Below, piece after piece: positions 14,647 to 22,770 of a stretch of 64,000 bases of DNA; within the stretch, counting starts at the first letter, position 1, and every line of letters begins with the position of its first letter. The translations under genes and the position numbers were made by a program. Where the stretch lies: the NCBI GenBank assembly GCA_038238915.1, contig JBBSFH010000010.1, forward strand, positions 60,153-124,152, read 5' to 3'. The stretch is from JAVVHE01 sp038238915 (GTDB lineage: Bacteria; Pseudomonadota; Alphaproteobacteria; Sphingomonadales; Sphingomonadaceae). The notes beneath the pieces are model-generated. The model searched no databases and was not told where the DNA came from. It was given only the letters and a program-made list of their open reading frames with translations.

Positions 14647-16098
14647 CTAAGCCGCCTCCGCCGCCATCTTCTGCGCCTTTTCGACCGCCTGCTCGATCGT
14701 GCCCACCATGTAGAACGCGCTCTCGGGCAAGTGATCATATTCGCCCGCGACGATCGCCTTGAACGAGCGGACGGTGTCCTCGAGTTGCACGAAGACGCCG
14801 GGGAAGCCGGTGAAGATTTCGGCGACGTGGAAGGGTTGGCTCAGGAACCGCTGGATCTTGCGCGCGCGCTGAACGGTCAGCTTGTCGTCTTCGCTGAGCT
14901 CGTCCATGCCCAGGATCGCGATGATGTCCTGCAAGGACTTGTACCGCTGCAACACCTGCTGCACCGAACGCGCGACCTCGTAATGCTCCTGCCCGACCAC
15001 GCGCGGATCGAGCACGCGCGAGGTGGAGTCCAAGGGATCGACCGCCGGATAAATCCCCAACTCGGCGATCGAGCGCGAGAGCGTGGTGGTGGCGTCGAGG
15101 TGCGCGAAGCTGGTTGCGGGTGCAGGATCGGTCAGATCGTCGGCGGGGACGTAGATCGCCTGCACCGAGGTGATCGAGCCCTTGTTGGTCGAAGTAATCC
15201 GCTCCTGCAGCGCGCCCATGTCGGTCGACAAAGTCGGCTGATAACCCACGGCTGAAGGAATACGCCCCAGCAACGCCGAAACCTCAGACCCCGCCTGTGT
15301 AAAGCGGAAGATGTTGTCGACGAAGAACAGCACGTCTTGGCCCTCCTCGTCGCGGAAATACTCCGCATTCGCCAGCCCGCTCAATGCAACGCGCGCGCGC
15401 GCGCCCGGCGGCTCGTTCATCTGGCCGTAGACCAGCGCCACCTTCGATCCCTCGCTGATCGGTGCGCCATCGGGCCCCTTGGCGATCACGCCCGATTCGA
15501 TGAACTCGTAATAGAGATCATTTCCCTCGCGCGTGCGCTCGCCCACGCCCGCGAACACGCTCACCCCGCCGTGGCCCTTGGCGATATTGTTGATCAGCTC
15601 CTGGATGAGCACGGTCTTGCCCACCCCCGCACCGCCGAACAGGCCGATCTTGCCGCCCTTGGCGTAGGGCGCGATCAGGTCGATCACCTTGATCCCCGTC
15701 ACGAGCACGCCCGCCTCGGTCGATTGATCGAGGAAACTGGGTGCCTGCGCGTGGATCGGCGACATATGCTCGTTCGAGATCGGCCCGCGCTCGTCGATCG
15801 GCTCGCCGATGACGTTCATGATGCGGCCCAAGGTGGCGGGACCGACAGGCACGCGGATCTGGCTGCCCGTATCGAGCACCTCCGCGCCGCGCACCATGCC
15901 ATCGGTCGAGTCCATCGCGATCGTACGCACGACATTCTCGCCCAGATGCTGCGCCACCTCGAGCACGAGGCGACGGCCTTCAACCCTGGTTTCGAGCGCG
16001 GTCAGGATTTGGGGCAGATCGGTATCGAACTGCACATCGACGACTGCGCCGATGACCTGGTGGATGCGGCCGACATTGTTGGTGGTGGGGATGGTCAT
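14647..16098 (-). CDS. atpD: F1 ATP synthase subunit beta
   Basis: Catalytic beta subunit of F1. 483 aa. P-loop GGAGVGKTVLI near residue 155, catalytic Glu/Arg region GERTREGNDLYYE near 185, and DELSEDDK near 390 identify it. ATG at 16098 follows GGAGAGAG. The gene is separated from atpG by three unrelated genes, and no epsilon subunit gene (atpC) follows; a PEP-CTERM gene does. Function assignment is secure. Confidence 0.98.
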   Translation of the reverse strand: MTIPTTNNVGRIHQVIGAVVDVQFDTDLPQILTALETRVEGRRLVLEVAQHLGENVVRTIAMDSTDGMVRGAEVLDTGSQIRVPVGPATLGRIMNVIGEPIDERGPISNEHMSPIHAQAPSFLDQSTEAGVLVTGIKVIDLIAPYAKGGKIGLFGGAGVGKTVLIQELINNIAKGHGGVSVFAGVGERTREGNDLYYEFIESGVIAKGPDGAPISEGSKVALVYGQMNEPPGARARVALSGLANAEYFRDEEGQDVLFFVDNIFRFTQAGSEVSALLGRIPSAVGYQPTLSTDMGALQERITSTNKGSITSVQAIYVPADDLTDPAPATSFAHLDATTTLSRSIAELGIYPAVDPLDSTSRVLDPRVVGQEHYEVARSVQQVLQRYKSLQDIIAILGMDELSEDDKLTVQRARKIQRFLSQPFHVAEIFTGFPGVFVQLEDTVRSFKAIVAGEYDHLPESAFYMVGTIEQAVEKAQKMAAEAA

Positions 16099-16118
16099 CA
16101 GTCTCTCTCCAAATCCAA

Positions 16119-16643
16119 TTATCGGCCGCGCACGACCCGCCAAATTGTGGGGGCACCATCAATGACAGCAACCCGCGTCCGTGTTCCATAGATGTGCGCC
16201 ACTCGTCGCGAGAGCAGCATATACAAAGTAATTGTTACGAAAAACCCCGTTTCAACGAGGACTGTGGGAGACGCCAAGAGTATACGGGGCGCGCTTGGGA
16301 TGAGCGGTAGTAGATAACCAAAGAAGCTGCTATTGATCAGCAACGCAACCAGGCAGATTACAACAGCGATGGGCTTCCTTAGTTTGTGAATTGCAATGGC
16401 TGCGCTGATCGCCAAGACAGCTTGAACAATTACTGACCACATAAGGATCAACATAGTAACTCTCTGGCTTCCGAGTCGGCCGAATACGCTGTAGTCGTCA
16501 ACATTATATAGCAGTGACACTGCATTCCGAGCAGCAACCATCTTTGCCGCGCCTAATACGACAAAAAATATAGAGATGCAAAGAAGCCAGATGCCAACAG
16601 GGCGCGTTTTAGCATTAACGTCCCTGTTCAAATCAGCACCCAC
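16119..16643 (-). CDS. Four-helix membrane protein of unknown function
   Basis: 174 aa with about four hydrophobic segments (WLLCISIFFVVLGAAKMVAA; MLILMWSVIVQAVLAISAAIAI; VICLVALLINSSFFGYLL; LVETGFFVTITLYMLLS). I recognise no family. Base composition is clearly A/T-richer than the atp genes on both sides, which suggests a recent arrival. It overlaps the DUF2442 gene by 16 bp and precedes atpD by 20 bp on the same strand, so it is probably read with the atp genes. Confidence 0.65.
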   Translation of the reverse strand: MGADLNRDVNAKTRPVGIWLLCISIFFVVLGAAKMVAARNAVSLLYNVDDYSVFGRLGSQRVTMLILMWSVIVQAVLAISAAIAIHKLRKPIAVVICLVALLINSSFFGYLLPLIPSAPRILLASPTVLVETGFFVTITLYMLLSRRVAHIYGTRTRVAVIDGAPTIWRVVRGR

Positions 16644-16960
16644 TCGCCCTTCGCGGCGATCGCATCGTGCATCGCGTCGGGCGCGAGGTCGATCTCGCCG
16701 GGCCAGGTGACCGCGCCCAGATCGAGGAACACCTGAGCGAACAGCGCCGGATCGCGTAACGTCGCGAACATCCCCGCGCCGGGCGAATGGACCAGCCCCG
16801 CCATATCGACCGTCCCCGTCACCCCATCATTGTGCCGCACGCGCAGCCGCCAATCGGGCAACGCCTCCACCTCGGCCACGCGCCACGGGGCGCGCGGACG
16901 GACGGGCGGGTAGCTCACTCCGGAGGCGCGATCTTCAACGGCGGCAGGTTGGCTCGACAT
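16628..16960 (-). CDS. DUF2442 domain protein
   Basis: 110 aa. The segment from WRVAEVEALPDWRLRV to DLAPDAMHDAI matches the DUF2442 pattern, a small beta-rich domain often encoded beside DUF4160. The two have been regarded as a possible toxin-antitoxin pair, but no activity is established as far as I know. Start at MSSQPAAVED, which overlaps the 3' end of the DUF4160 gene by 46 bp; longer frames upstream are shadows. Confidence 0.8.
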   Translation of the reverse strand: MSSQPAAVEDRASGVSYPPVRPRAPWRVAEVEALPDWRLRVRHNDGVTGTVDMAGLVHSPGAGMFATLRDPALFAQVFLDLGAVTWPGEIDLAPDAMHDAIAAKGEWVLI

Positions 16961-17175
16961 AACTCCCAATCCCCAAGCAGCTCGGCATGCCGCAGCTGCG
17001 CCCAATCCAGCACTTCGGCCAGCACGCGTCGCGGCAAGTCGCTCTCTAGCACGCGAACCGGGTCGATTGCGATCCGCGCTTCGAACTCGGCATATTGCGC
17101 GTGGAAGTGCGGCGGCGGGTGATCGGGCGCAAACATCTCGATCACGATCCCGTGCCACCGGCAAATCTTGGGCAC
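16915..17175 (-). CDS. DUF4160 domain protein
   Basis: 86 aa. MPKICRWHGIVIEMFAPDHPPPHFHAQYAE is a typical DUF4160 start, with the H-PPHFH signature. It is partnered with the overlapping DUF2442 gene. The pair sits between atpG and atpD, a place where most alphaproteobacteria have no gene. Function unknown; a toxin-antitoxin-like role is a hypothesis drawn from the pairing. Confidence 0.82.
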   Translation of the reverse strand: MPKICRWHGIVIEMFAPDHPPPHFHAQYAEFEARIAIDPVRVLESDLPRRVLAEVLDWAQLRHAELLGDWELCRANLPPLKIAPPE

Positions 17176-17201
17176 TCACAACGCCCTCCCACACACAAAC
17201 C

Positions 17202-17294
17202 CGTCATCCCGGCCTTGAGCCGGGACCCAGCTGCCTCGGCTCAGCCCGGTCGGGCCGAGAAAACTAGGTCCCGGGTCAAGCCCGGGATGACGGG
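17202..17294. repeat. Inverted repeat (REP-like) between atpG and DUF4160
   Basis: CCCGTCATCCCGGCCTTGAG (17202 on) is repeated in inverted form as GGGTCAAGCCCGGGATGACG ending near 17294, around a spacer rich in C/G. Arms of about 28 bp are imperfect. It lies downstream of atpG and could stop or weaken transcription into the following genes. This kind of element is, in my experience, common between sphingomonad genes. Confidence 0.75.
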
Positions 17295-17316
17295 GGGAGA
17301 GGGTGGCCACCATCAC

Positions 17317-18195
17317 CTACAGCGCCTCCGCGCCCGAGATGATCTCGATCAGTTCCTTCGTGATCGCCGCCTGGCGGGTGCGGTTGTAGGTCAACGTCAG
17401 CCGCTGGATCACGTCGCCTGCGTTCCTCGTCGCGTTGTCCATCGCGGTCATCCGCGCGCCCTGCTCGCTCGCCGCATTCTCCAGCAGCGCGCGGAACACC
17501 TGGACCGCGATGTTGCGCGGCAGCAGCTCGGCGAGGATCGCCTCCTCGCTCGGCTCATATTCCGTAATCGCCCCTCCAGCCTCGACCGCCCCACCGGTGG
17601 GGAGCGCCACGGGGATCAGCTGCTGTGCGGTCGGCTCCTGCGCGAGCACGGACTTGAAGCGCGCGTAGAACAGCGTGGCGACGTCATATTCGCCCGCCTC
17701 GAAGCGACGGATCAAATCTTCGGCGATCGGTTTGGCGTCGGCGAAGACCAGCTTCTTGATCGCGGAGAGGTCATGATACGGGCCGATCTTCCCCGCGAAC
17801 ATCCGCTGCAAGGGCGCGCGGCCCTTGCGGCCGACGAGGTAGAACTGGATGTCCTTGCCCTCGGCGATCAGCGCTTCGGCATGTCTCCGCGCGGCGCGCA
17901 CGATATTGGTGTTGAAGCCGCCCGCTAGCCCGCGCTCGCTGGTGGCGACCACGAGCAGGTGCCGCTTGTCGCTGCCGGTGCCCGCCAGCAGCCGCGGCGA
18001 TTCGGGGCCGACGGTGACGCGCGAGGCGAGGCTGGCCAGCACCGCCTCCATCTTCTGCGCATAGGGCCGCGCGGCTTCCGCCGCCTCCTGCGCGCGGCGC
18101 AGCTTGGCGGCCGCGACCATCTTCATCGCCTTGGTGATCTTCTGCGTCGACTTGACCGACGCGATGCGGACTTTCAGCGCTTTCAGGGATGCCAT
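17317..18195 (-). CDS. atpG: F1 ATP synthase subunit gamma
   Basis: Central-stalk gamma subunit, 292 aa. The N-terminal helix (VRIASVKSTQKITKAMKMVA) and C-terminal helix (NAGDVIQRLTLTYNRTRQAAI, ending KELIEIISGAEAL) are the conserved rotor parts. In the usual order it would follow atpA directly; here two small genes and a degenerate copy of its own first 30 codons intervene (18505-18594). Confidence 0.97.
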   Translation of the reverse strand: MASLKALKVRIASVKSTQKITKAMKMVAAAKLRRAQEAAEAARPYAQKMEAVLASLASRVTVGPESPRLLAGTGSDKRHLLVVATSERGLAGGFNTNIVRAARRHAEALIAEGKDIQFYLVGRKGRAPLQRMFAGKIGPYHDLSAIKKLVFADAKPIAEDLIRRFEAGEYDVATLFYARFKSVLAQEPTAQQLIPVALPTGGAVEAGGAITEYEPSEEAILAELLPRNIAVQVFRALLENAASEQGARMTAMDNATRNAGDVIQRLTLTYNRTRQAAITKELIEIISGAEAL

Positions 18196-18207
18196 GTGCG
18201 GGTGGTC

Positions 18208-18594
18208 CTACCGGAGTTCTTCGAAATACCGCGCCCGCTCGCGCGCGCACCAGCCCGCGAGCGCCCAATTCCCCGCCGGAGCAAACCGCGCCTGGCACTG
18301 CTCGAACGCCTCCTTCAGCGGCGGATCGGCCTGCGGATAGGCGTCGGCGAACTCGACATAGCCCTGCGTCCCCTGGCTCACGCACAGCGTCCAATCTTCC
18401 GAGCCCTTGGCGTAGGCGTGCGAGCAAAACGTCTTGATCGTGGCCTGCGCGGCTTCGAGCGTGGGCGGGGCGGCGTGGGCGGGCGCTGAGAGGACGGTGG
18501 CGAAAGCGGCGGTAACCATCTTCATCGCCTTGGTGACTCTCTGGGTCGATCCGACGGCGGCGAGCCGGACCATGGGAGATTTAAGGAATAGCAT
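18208..18594 (-). CDS. Secreted protein fused to a duplicated atpG 5' end
   Basis: 128-aa frame. Residues 1-30 align one-to-one with the AtpG N-terminus (19 of 30 identical, including TKAMKMV), with a 22-bp identical DNA run; after that the sequence is unrelated. From Met24 (18525) it reads as a clean signal peptide, MKMVTAAFATVLSAPAHA, followed by a 87-residue mature part with four cysteines (TFCSHAY, WTLCVSQ, EQCQAR, GWCARERA). So translation may begin at 18594 or 18525. The mature domain is not recognised. It ends 12 bp before the intact atpG start. Confidence 0.6.
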   Translation of the reverse strand: MLFLKSPMVRLAAVGSTQRVTKAMKMVTAAFATVLSAPAHAAPPTLEAAQATIKTFCSHAYAKGSEDWTLCVSQGTQGYVEFADAYPQADPPLKEAFEQCQARFAPAGNWALAGWCARERARYFEELR

Positions 18595-18598
18595 AACC

Positions 18599-18922
18599 CT
18601 ATCTTCTCCGCGCGTTCACACGCCGAATGAATTTTAGGTCCTCAAAGTCCTGAGCTGGATCATACATTTTATAGAACGCTATCCCGAAGCCAATGACGCC
18701 AAAAACAAAAGCTATTGTGTTGCCAGGGAAGATGCGCATACTGGCACCGTATATCATGCAACCGACAAGAACCCCAGTAAATATGGCAATTGGCCTACTT
18801 GCGTTTCCCTGTTTGTATAGGATTTCTGCTCCACATCCCCTGCAGACGTTAGCCCCGTATTTAATATCGTCCGTCCGGCAATGGACGCACTCAAGAAATG
18901 GAGCGTGTCGACCGGAGATCAC
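18599..18922 (-). CDS. Zinc-ribbon membrane protein
   Basis: 107 aa from a GTG overlapping the atpA stop (GTGA). An N-terminal zinc ribbon with two CxxC pairs (CVHC at 12-15, CRGC at 28-31) is followed by two membrane segments (IAIFTGVLVGCMIYGA and IAFVFGVIGFGIAFY). A/T-richer than its neighbours. No named family recognised; small zinc-ribbon membrane proteins of this layout are common. It lies in the atp operon between atpA and the atpG duplication. Confidence 0.65.
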   Translation of the reverse strand: MISGRHAPFLECVHCRTDDIKYGANVCRGCGAEILYKQGNASRPIAIFTGVLVGCMIYGASMRIFPGNTIAFVFGVIGFGIAFYKMYDPAQDFEDLKFIRRVNARRR

Positions 18923-20448
18923 GCAAACGTCCGTACGAACTCGCCCAAAATCCCCTTGAGCCGCGCCTGCAAATCCTTGTCCAGATCGCGGCTCGACCGG
19001 ATCGCGTCCATCACGTCACTATGCTTGGCCTTCATCTCGCTCATGAAGCCCGCCTCGAAGCGCGTCACCGCCGCCACGGGGACGTTGTCGAGGAACCCGT
19101 TCACGCCCGCGAAGATGCTCACCACCTGCTCCTCGAACGGCATCGGCTGATACTGGCCCTGCTTCAACAACTCGGTCAGTCGCGCGCCACGGTTGAGCAA
19201 TCGCTGCGTCGACGCGTCCAGGTCAGACCCGAACTGCGCGAACGCCGCCATCTCGCGATATTGCGCCAATTCGAGCTTGATCGATCCCGCGACTTTCTTC
19301 ATCGCCTTCGTCTGCGCCGCCGAACCCACACGCGAGACGCTAAGTCCCACGTTGATCGCAGGCCGCACGCCCTGATAGAATAACTCGGTCTCAAGGAAGA
19401 TCTGCCCATCGGTGATCGAGATCACGTTCGTCGGGATATACGCCGACACATCGCCCGCCTGCGTCTCGATGATCGGCAGCGCGGTCAGCGACCCACCCCC
19501 GTTCGCATCGCTCATCTTCGCCGCGCGCTCCAGCAAGCGCGAGTGCAGATAGAACACATCGCCCGGATACGCCTCGCGCCCCGGCGGCCGCCGCAGCAGC
19601 AAGGACATCTGTCGATACGCCACCGCCTGCTTCGACAGATCGTCATACACGATCACCGCGTGCATCCCGTTATCGCGGAAATACTCGCCCATCGTGCAGC
19701 CAGTGTAGGGCGCCAAATACTGCAACGGCGCAGGCTCGCTCGCAGTCGCCGCGACGACGATGGTATACTCCATCGCGCCGCTCTCTTCCAGCTGCCGCAC
19801 GATCTGCGCCACGGTCGAGCGCTTCTGGCCGATGGCGACATAGATGCAGTACAGCTTCTTCTTCTCGTCGTCGCCCGCGTTCGCGGTCTTCTGGTTGATG
19901 AAGCAATCGATCGCGACCGCGGTCTTCCCCGTCTGCCGATCGCCGATGATCAGCTCGCGCTGCCCACGGCCCACCGGCACTAGCGCGTCCAAGGCCTTCA
20001 GCCCCGTCTGCATCGGCTCACTGACGGACTGGCGCGGGATGATACCGGGCGCCTTCACCTCGACGCGCTTGCGCTCGGCCCCCACGATCGGCCCCTTGCC
20101 GTCGATCGGATTGCCCAGCCCGTCCACAACGCGCCCCAACAGCCCCTTGCCCACCGGCACGTCCACGATCGTGCCGGTGCGCTTGACCGTATCGCCCTCA
20201 CGGATCGCATCGTCCGCGCCGAAGATCACCACGCCGACGTTGTCGGCTTCGAGGTTCAAAGCCATCCCGCGCACCCCGCCGGGAAACTCGACCATCTCGC
20301 CCGCCTGAACATTGTCCAGCCCGTACACGCGCGCGATCCCGTCGCCGACCGACAACACCTGGCCCACTTCGGACACCTGCGCGTCCTGCCCGAAGCCCTC
20401 GATCTGTTCGCGGATGACGCGGCTGATTTCGGCGGCGCGGATGTCCAT
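18919..20448 (-). CDS. atpA: F1 ATP synthase subunit alpha
   Basis: Non-catalytic nucleotide-binding alpha subunit, 509 aa, full length. Walker A GDRQTGKTAVA near residue 169, and the conserved arginine region SVSRVGSAAQ near 370 are present. The start overlaps the atpH stop by one base (TAATG). Followed by a GTGA-coupled zinc-ribbon gene rather than by atpG. Confidence 0.98.
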   Translation of the reverse strand: MDIRAAEISRVIREQIEGFGQDAQVSEVGQVLSVGDGIARVYGLDNVQAGEMVEFPGGVRGMALNLEADNVGVVIFGADDAIREGDTVKRTGTIVDVPVGKGLLGRVVDGLGNPIDGKGPIVGAERKRVEVKAPGIIPRQSVSEPMQTGLKALDALVPVGRGQRELIIGDRQTGKTAVAIDCFINQKTANAGDDEKKKLYCIYVAIGQKRSTVAQIVRQLEESGAMEYTIVVAATASEPAPLQYLAPYTGCTMGEYFRDNGMHAVIVYDDLSKQAVAYRQMSLLLRRPPGREAYPGDVFYLHSRLLERAAKMSDANGGGSLTALPIIETQAGDVSAYIPTNVISITDGQIFLETELFYQGVRPAINVGLSVSRVGSAAQTKAMKKVAGSIKLELAQYREMAAFAQFGSDLDASTQRLLNRGARLTELLKQGQYQPMPFEEQVVSIFAGVNGFLDNVPVAAVTRFEAGFMSEMKAKHSDVMDAIRSSRDLDKDLQARLKGILGEFVRTFA

Positions 20449-21011
20449 TAGTCGGAACCTTTCATCATCGCCGCACCCACGGCGGCCAACTTGGATTTGA
20501 TTGAAGAATCGATCAGCCGCGAACCGACCTTGACGATCAGCCCGCCCAGCAGCGACGGGTCCACGCGCAACTGCACGTCCACATCACGCCGCAGGTTGGC
20601 GGCCAACGTCGCCTTCAACGTCGCCACCTGCTCGGGCGTCAGCACATGCGCGCTCGTCACCTCGGCGGTCGTCTCGCCACGCTCGGCCGCAGCCCGCGCG
20701 CGGAACGCCGCGATGATCGCGGGCAGCGAGGCCAGCCGCCGCGCCCGCGCCGCCAAGCCCAGAAAATTGCGCGTGATCGGATCGACACCCAGCGCGTCCG
20801 CCAGCCCCAGCATCGCGCGCTCACCCTCAATGCGCGTCACCATCGGCGAATTGGTCATCGCGCGCATGTCCGCGCTCTCGCCCAATGCCCGGCCCAGCCG
20901 CGCAAGGCTCTCGCCCACGGCCGTCAGTTCGCCCTTGTCGCGCGCCAGCTCGAACAGCGCGGACGCATACCGCCCCGCCAGCCCAGCCGTCATGCCGCTC
21001 GAACCCTGCAC
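20448..21011 (-). CDS. atpH: F1 ATP synthase subunit delta
   Basis: Peripheral-stalk delta subunit, 187 aa. The N-terminal domain starts GLAGRYASALFELARDKGEL and the C-terminal DPSLLGGLIVKVGSRLIDSSIKSKL is the family signature. I chose the GTG at 21011 because GGAG lies five bases upstream; an ATG six codons later (20993) is an alternative. First gene of the F1 gene block. The 312-bp gap to the divergent PEP-CTERM gene should hold its promoter, but I see no convincing -10/-35 pair. Confidence 0.95.
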   Translation of the reverse strand: MQGSSGMTAGLAGRYASALFELARDKGELTAVGESLARLGRALGESADMRAMTNSPMVTRIEGERAMLGLADALGVDPITRNFLGLAARARRLASLPAIIAAFRARAAAERGETTAEVTSAHVLTPEQVATLKATLAANLRRDVDVQLRVDPSLLGGLIVKVGSRLIDSSIKSKLAAVGAAMMKGSD

Positions 21012-21257
21012 CGGAACTCCACAGTTGAAATGCCCGCGCGGCGATATCGCGTCCCTGGCGGACGACCGCGTCGGTCGAGGGGCGGCTAGCATGGGTGCTG
21101 CGGTGCCGCAAGCCGATGTGAGCGCCATACCACCCGGCTCTCGGGTCACCGCAAATCTTGCCCGGATTGTCGGTAATTTTTACACTTCGTGAATCGTCAT
21201 TTGCCACTCGTTAACCGAAACGAAGCATTTCCGCCAATTTTTGATGTTGCGGCAAAT

Positions 21258-21273
21258 TGGCCCGATTTTTGCT
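21258..21273 (+). promoter_or_regulatory. Sigma-54 (RpoN) promoter before PEP-CTERM gene
   Basis: TGGCCCGATTTTTGCT matches the -24/-12 consensus TGGCACG-N4-TTGCW with a single mismatch and exact spacing. It lies 50 bp before the ATG at 21324. PEP-CTERM genes in other bacteria have been linked to RpoN and PrsK/PrsR-type regulators, which fits. The rest of the 21012-21323 gap shows no other feature I can support. Confidence 0.6.
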
Positions 21274-21323
21274 TTGTTACGGACAGGCACGGAATTCGTC
21301 CGTCCACATAAGGGGAATTAATC

Positions 21324-22124
21324 ATGAAGAGCATCCTTCTGCTCGCCGCCGCGGTCCTCGCGACGACAACAGCGGCACAGGCCGCAGGCACCGTCATCCT
21401 CGAAGGCAGCGATGCCGTCGGCTTCCACAGCACCGCTGGCAATGGTGGCGCGATCACCTATCGCGACGAGCTGTGGAGCGCTATCGGCGGCGCAAGCTCG
21501 CTACCCATTCTCGTCGTCGGCCCCGGCACGTTCGGCGTGATCGGCACGGGCACCCACGCGATCGTCAACGCCAGCACGCTCGACGATGCCAGCGTCGGCG
21601 CCCTCAGCCAGTATGTCGCGATCTGGCTCGGCGCGGGCGGCGGCTGCTGCAACTCGAACCCCGGCGATTACGGCACGCGCGCGGCTGATCTAACCGCGTA
21701 CAAGAATGCGGGCGGCACCATCGTCATCAACGATTATGACGGCAATTCGGGTTGGGACTTCCTGACCGGTGGGTCGAGCAACAGCTCGCACGTCGCTGGC
21801 GTCGGCGGCGCGCTCGGCGGTCCGGGCTGCACCGACGCCGAGACAGTGACCCCCACTGGCACGATGAATGGCTTCGTCACGCCGCCCCCGATCGGCTGCT
21901 GGACGCACCAGGCGTACGACCGGCCCTACTTTGCCGCGCTAGGCTTCACGCTGAACTTCTTCGACTCCGACCCCGCGTTCGCTGCTGCCAACCCCGGCTT
22001 CGGTCCGTTCTCGAGCCTGCTGTCGACCGGCACGACCGTCTCGTTCGTTCCCGAGCCCGGCGCGCTGGCGCTGTTCGGCTTCGGCATCGTCGGCCTCGCC
22101 GCCGCGCGTCGCCGCGCCAAGTAA
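21324..22124 (+). CDS. PEP-CTERM sorting domain protein
   Basis: 266 aa. Signal peptide MKSILLLAAAVLATTTAAQA, a secreted middle domain with two cysteine-containing loops (GGGCCNSNPGDYGT and GGPGCTDAE/PIGCWTHQAY), and a canonical C-terminal signal VPEPGALALFGFGIVGLAAARRRAK for exosortase processing. AAGGGGAATTAATC provides a ribosome site before the ATG. A sigma-54 promoter match is upstream and a strong hairpin terminator downstream, so it is likely a single-gene unit. The function of the middle domain is unknown. Confidence 0.9.
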   Translation: MKSILLLAAAVLATTTAAQAAGTVILEGSDAVGFHSTAGNGGAITYRDELWSAIGGASSLPILVVGPGTFGVIGTGTHAIVNASTLDDASVGALSQYVAIWLGAGGGCCNSNPGDYGTRAADLTAYKNAGGTIVINDYDGNSGWDFLTGGSSNSSHVAGVGGALGGPGCTDAETVTPTGTMNGFVTPPPIGCWTHQAYDRPYFAALGFTLNFFDSDPAFAAANPGFGPFSSLLSTGTTVSFVPEPGALALFGFGIVGLAAARRRAK

Positions 22125-22144
22125 GCCAATTCTTCATGGCTGCG

Positions 22145-22177
22145 AACGGCCGTCCCTTCGGGGGCGGCCGTTTCGTT
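22145..22177 (+). terminator. Terminator after PEP-CTERM gene
   Basis: AACGGCCGTCCC, TTCG loop, GGGGCGGCCGTT form a 12-bp stem with one G-T wobble, followed by TTCGTT. The stable tetraloop hairpin 20 bp after the stop fits an intrinsic terminator, although the T tract is short. Confidence 0.8.
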
Positions 22178-22223
22178 ATGCGGCCTCTTGCATCCACACG
22201 GGCTTTCCCGACGTTGGCGCGCA

Positions 22224-22739
22224 ATGAGAATGGCCCTGCTCCTCCCCGCGCTCGCGCTCGCTGCCTGCGTCGCCGCCCCGCCCCTCCCCGCGCTCGAAGC
22301 CGCCACGCCGGTCTTTGATCCAGCCGCCTTCTTCACGGGCCACACCGAGGGCACCGGCGATCTCCACGTCATCATGCGCGGCCACAGCGCGGTCCACGTC
22401 CACGGGCAGGGTCACCTCGCCCCCGATGGCACGCTGATCCTTGCGCAGACCGTGGAGCGCCCGGGCCACGCCCCCGCCGAGCGCGAATGGCACCTGCGCC
22501 AGGCCGCGCCCGGCCGGTGGGAGGGCACGCTCTCGGATGCACGCGGGCCCGTGCTCGCCACCGTAAACGGCAACACGCTCCACATCGTCTTTGCGATGAA
22601 GGGCGGCCTGCAGGCCGAACAATGGCTGTACCTCGCCGCCGACGGGCAAAGCGCACGCAACCGCATGACAATCCGCATGATGGGGATGGGCGTCGCGTCG
22701 CTCGAAGAGACGATCCGCCGCGTCCCGCCACCCGCTTGA
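22224..22739 (+). CDS. DUF3833-like lipoprotein
   Basis: 171 aa. Lipoprotein signal MALLLPALALAAC with the lipidation cysteine at about residue 16. The mature part (FDPAAFFTGHTEGTGDLHV..., then WEGTLSDARGPVLATVNGNTLHIVFAMKGG) resembles DUF3833, a small beta-barrel-like domain of unknown role on the outer or inner membrane. Start chosen at the ATG that begins the signal peptide. Stands 31 bp upstream of the helicase gene and may share its transcript. Confidence 0.75.
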   Translation: MRMALLLPALALAACVAAPPLPALEAATPVFDPAAFFTGHTEGTGDLHVIMRGHSAVHVHGQGHLAPDGTLILAQTVERPGHAPAEREWHLRQAAPGRWEGTLSDARGPVLATVNGNTLHIVFAMKGGLQAEQWLYLAADGQSARNRMTIRMMGMGVASLEETIRRVPPPA

Positions 22740-22770
22740 CCCGCACGTTCGCGCGTTGTTCTAACGCCTG

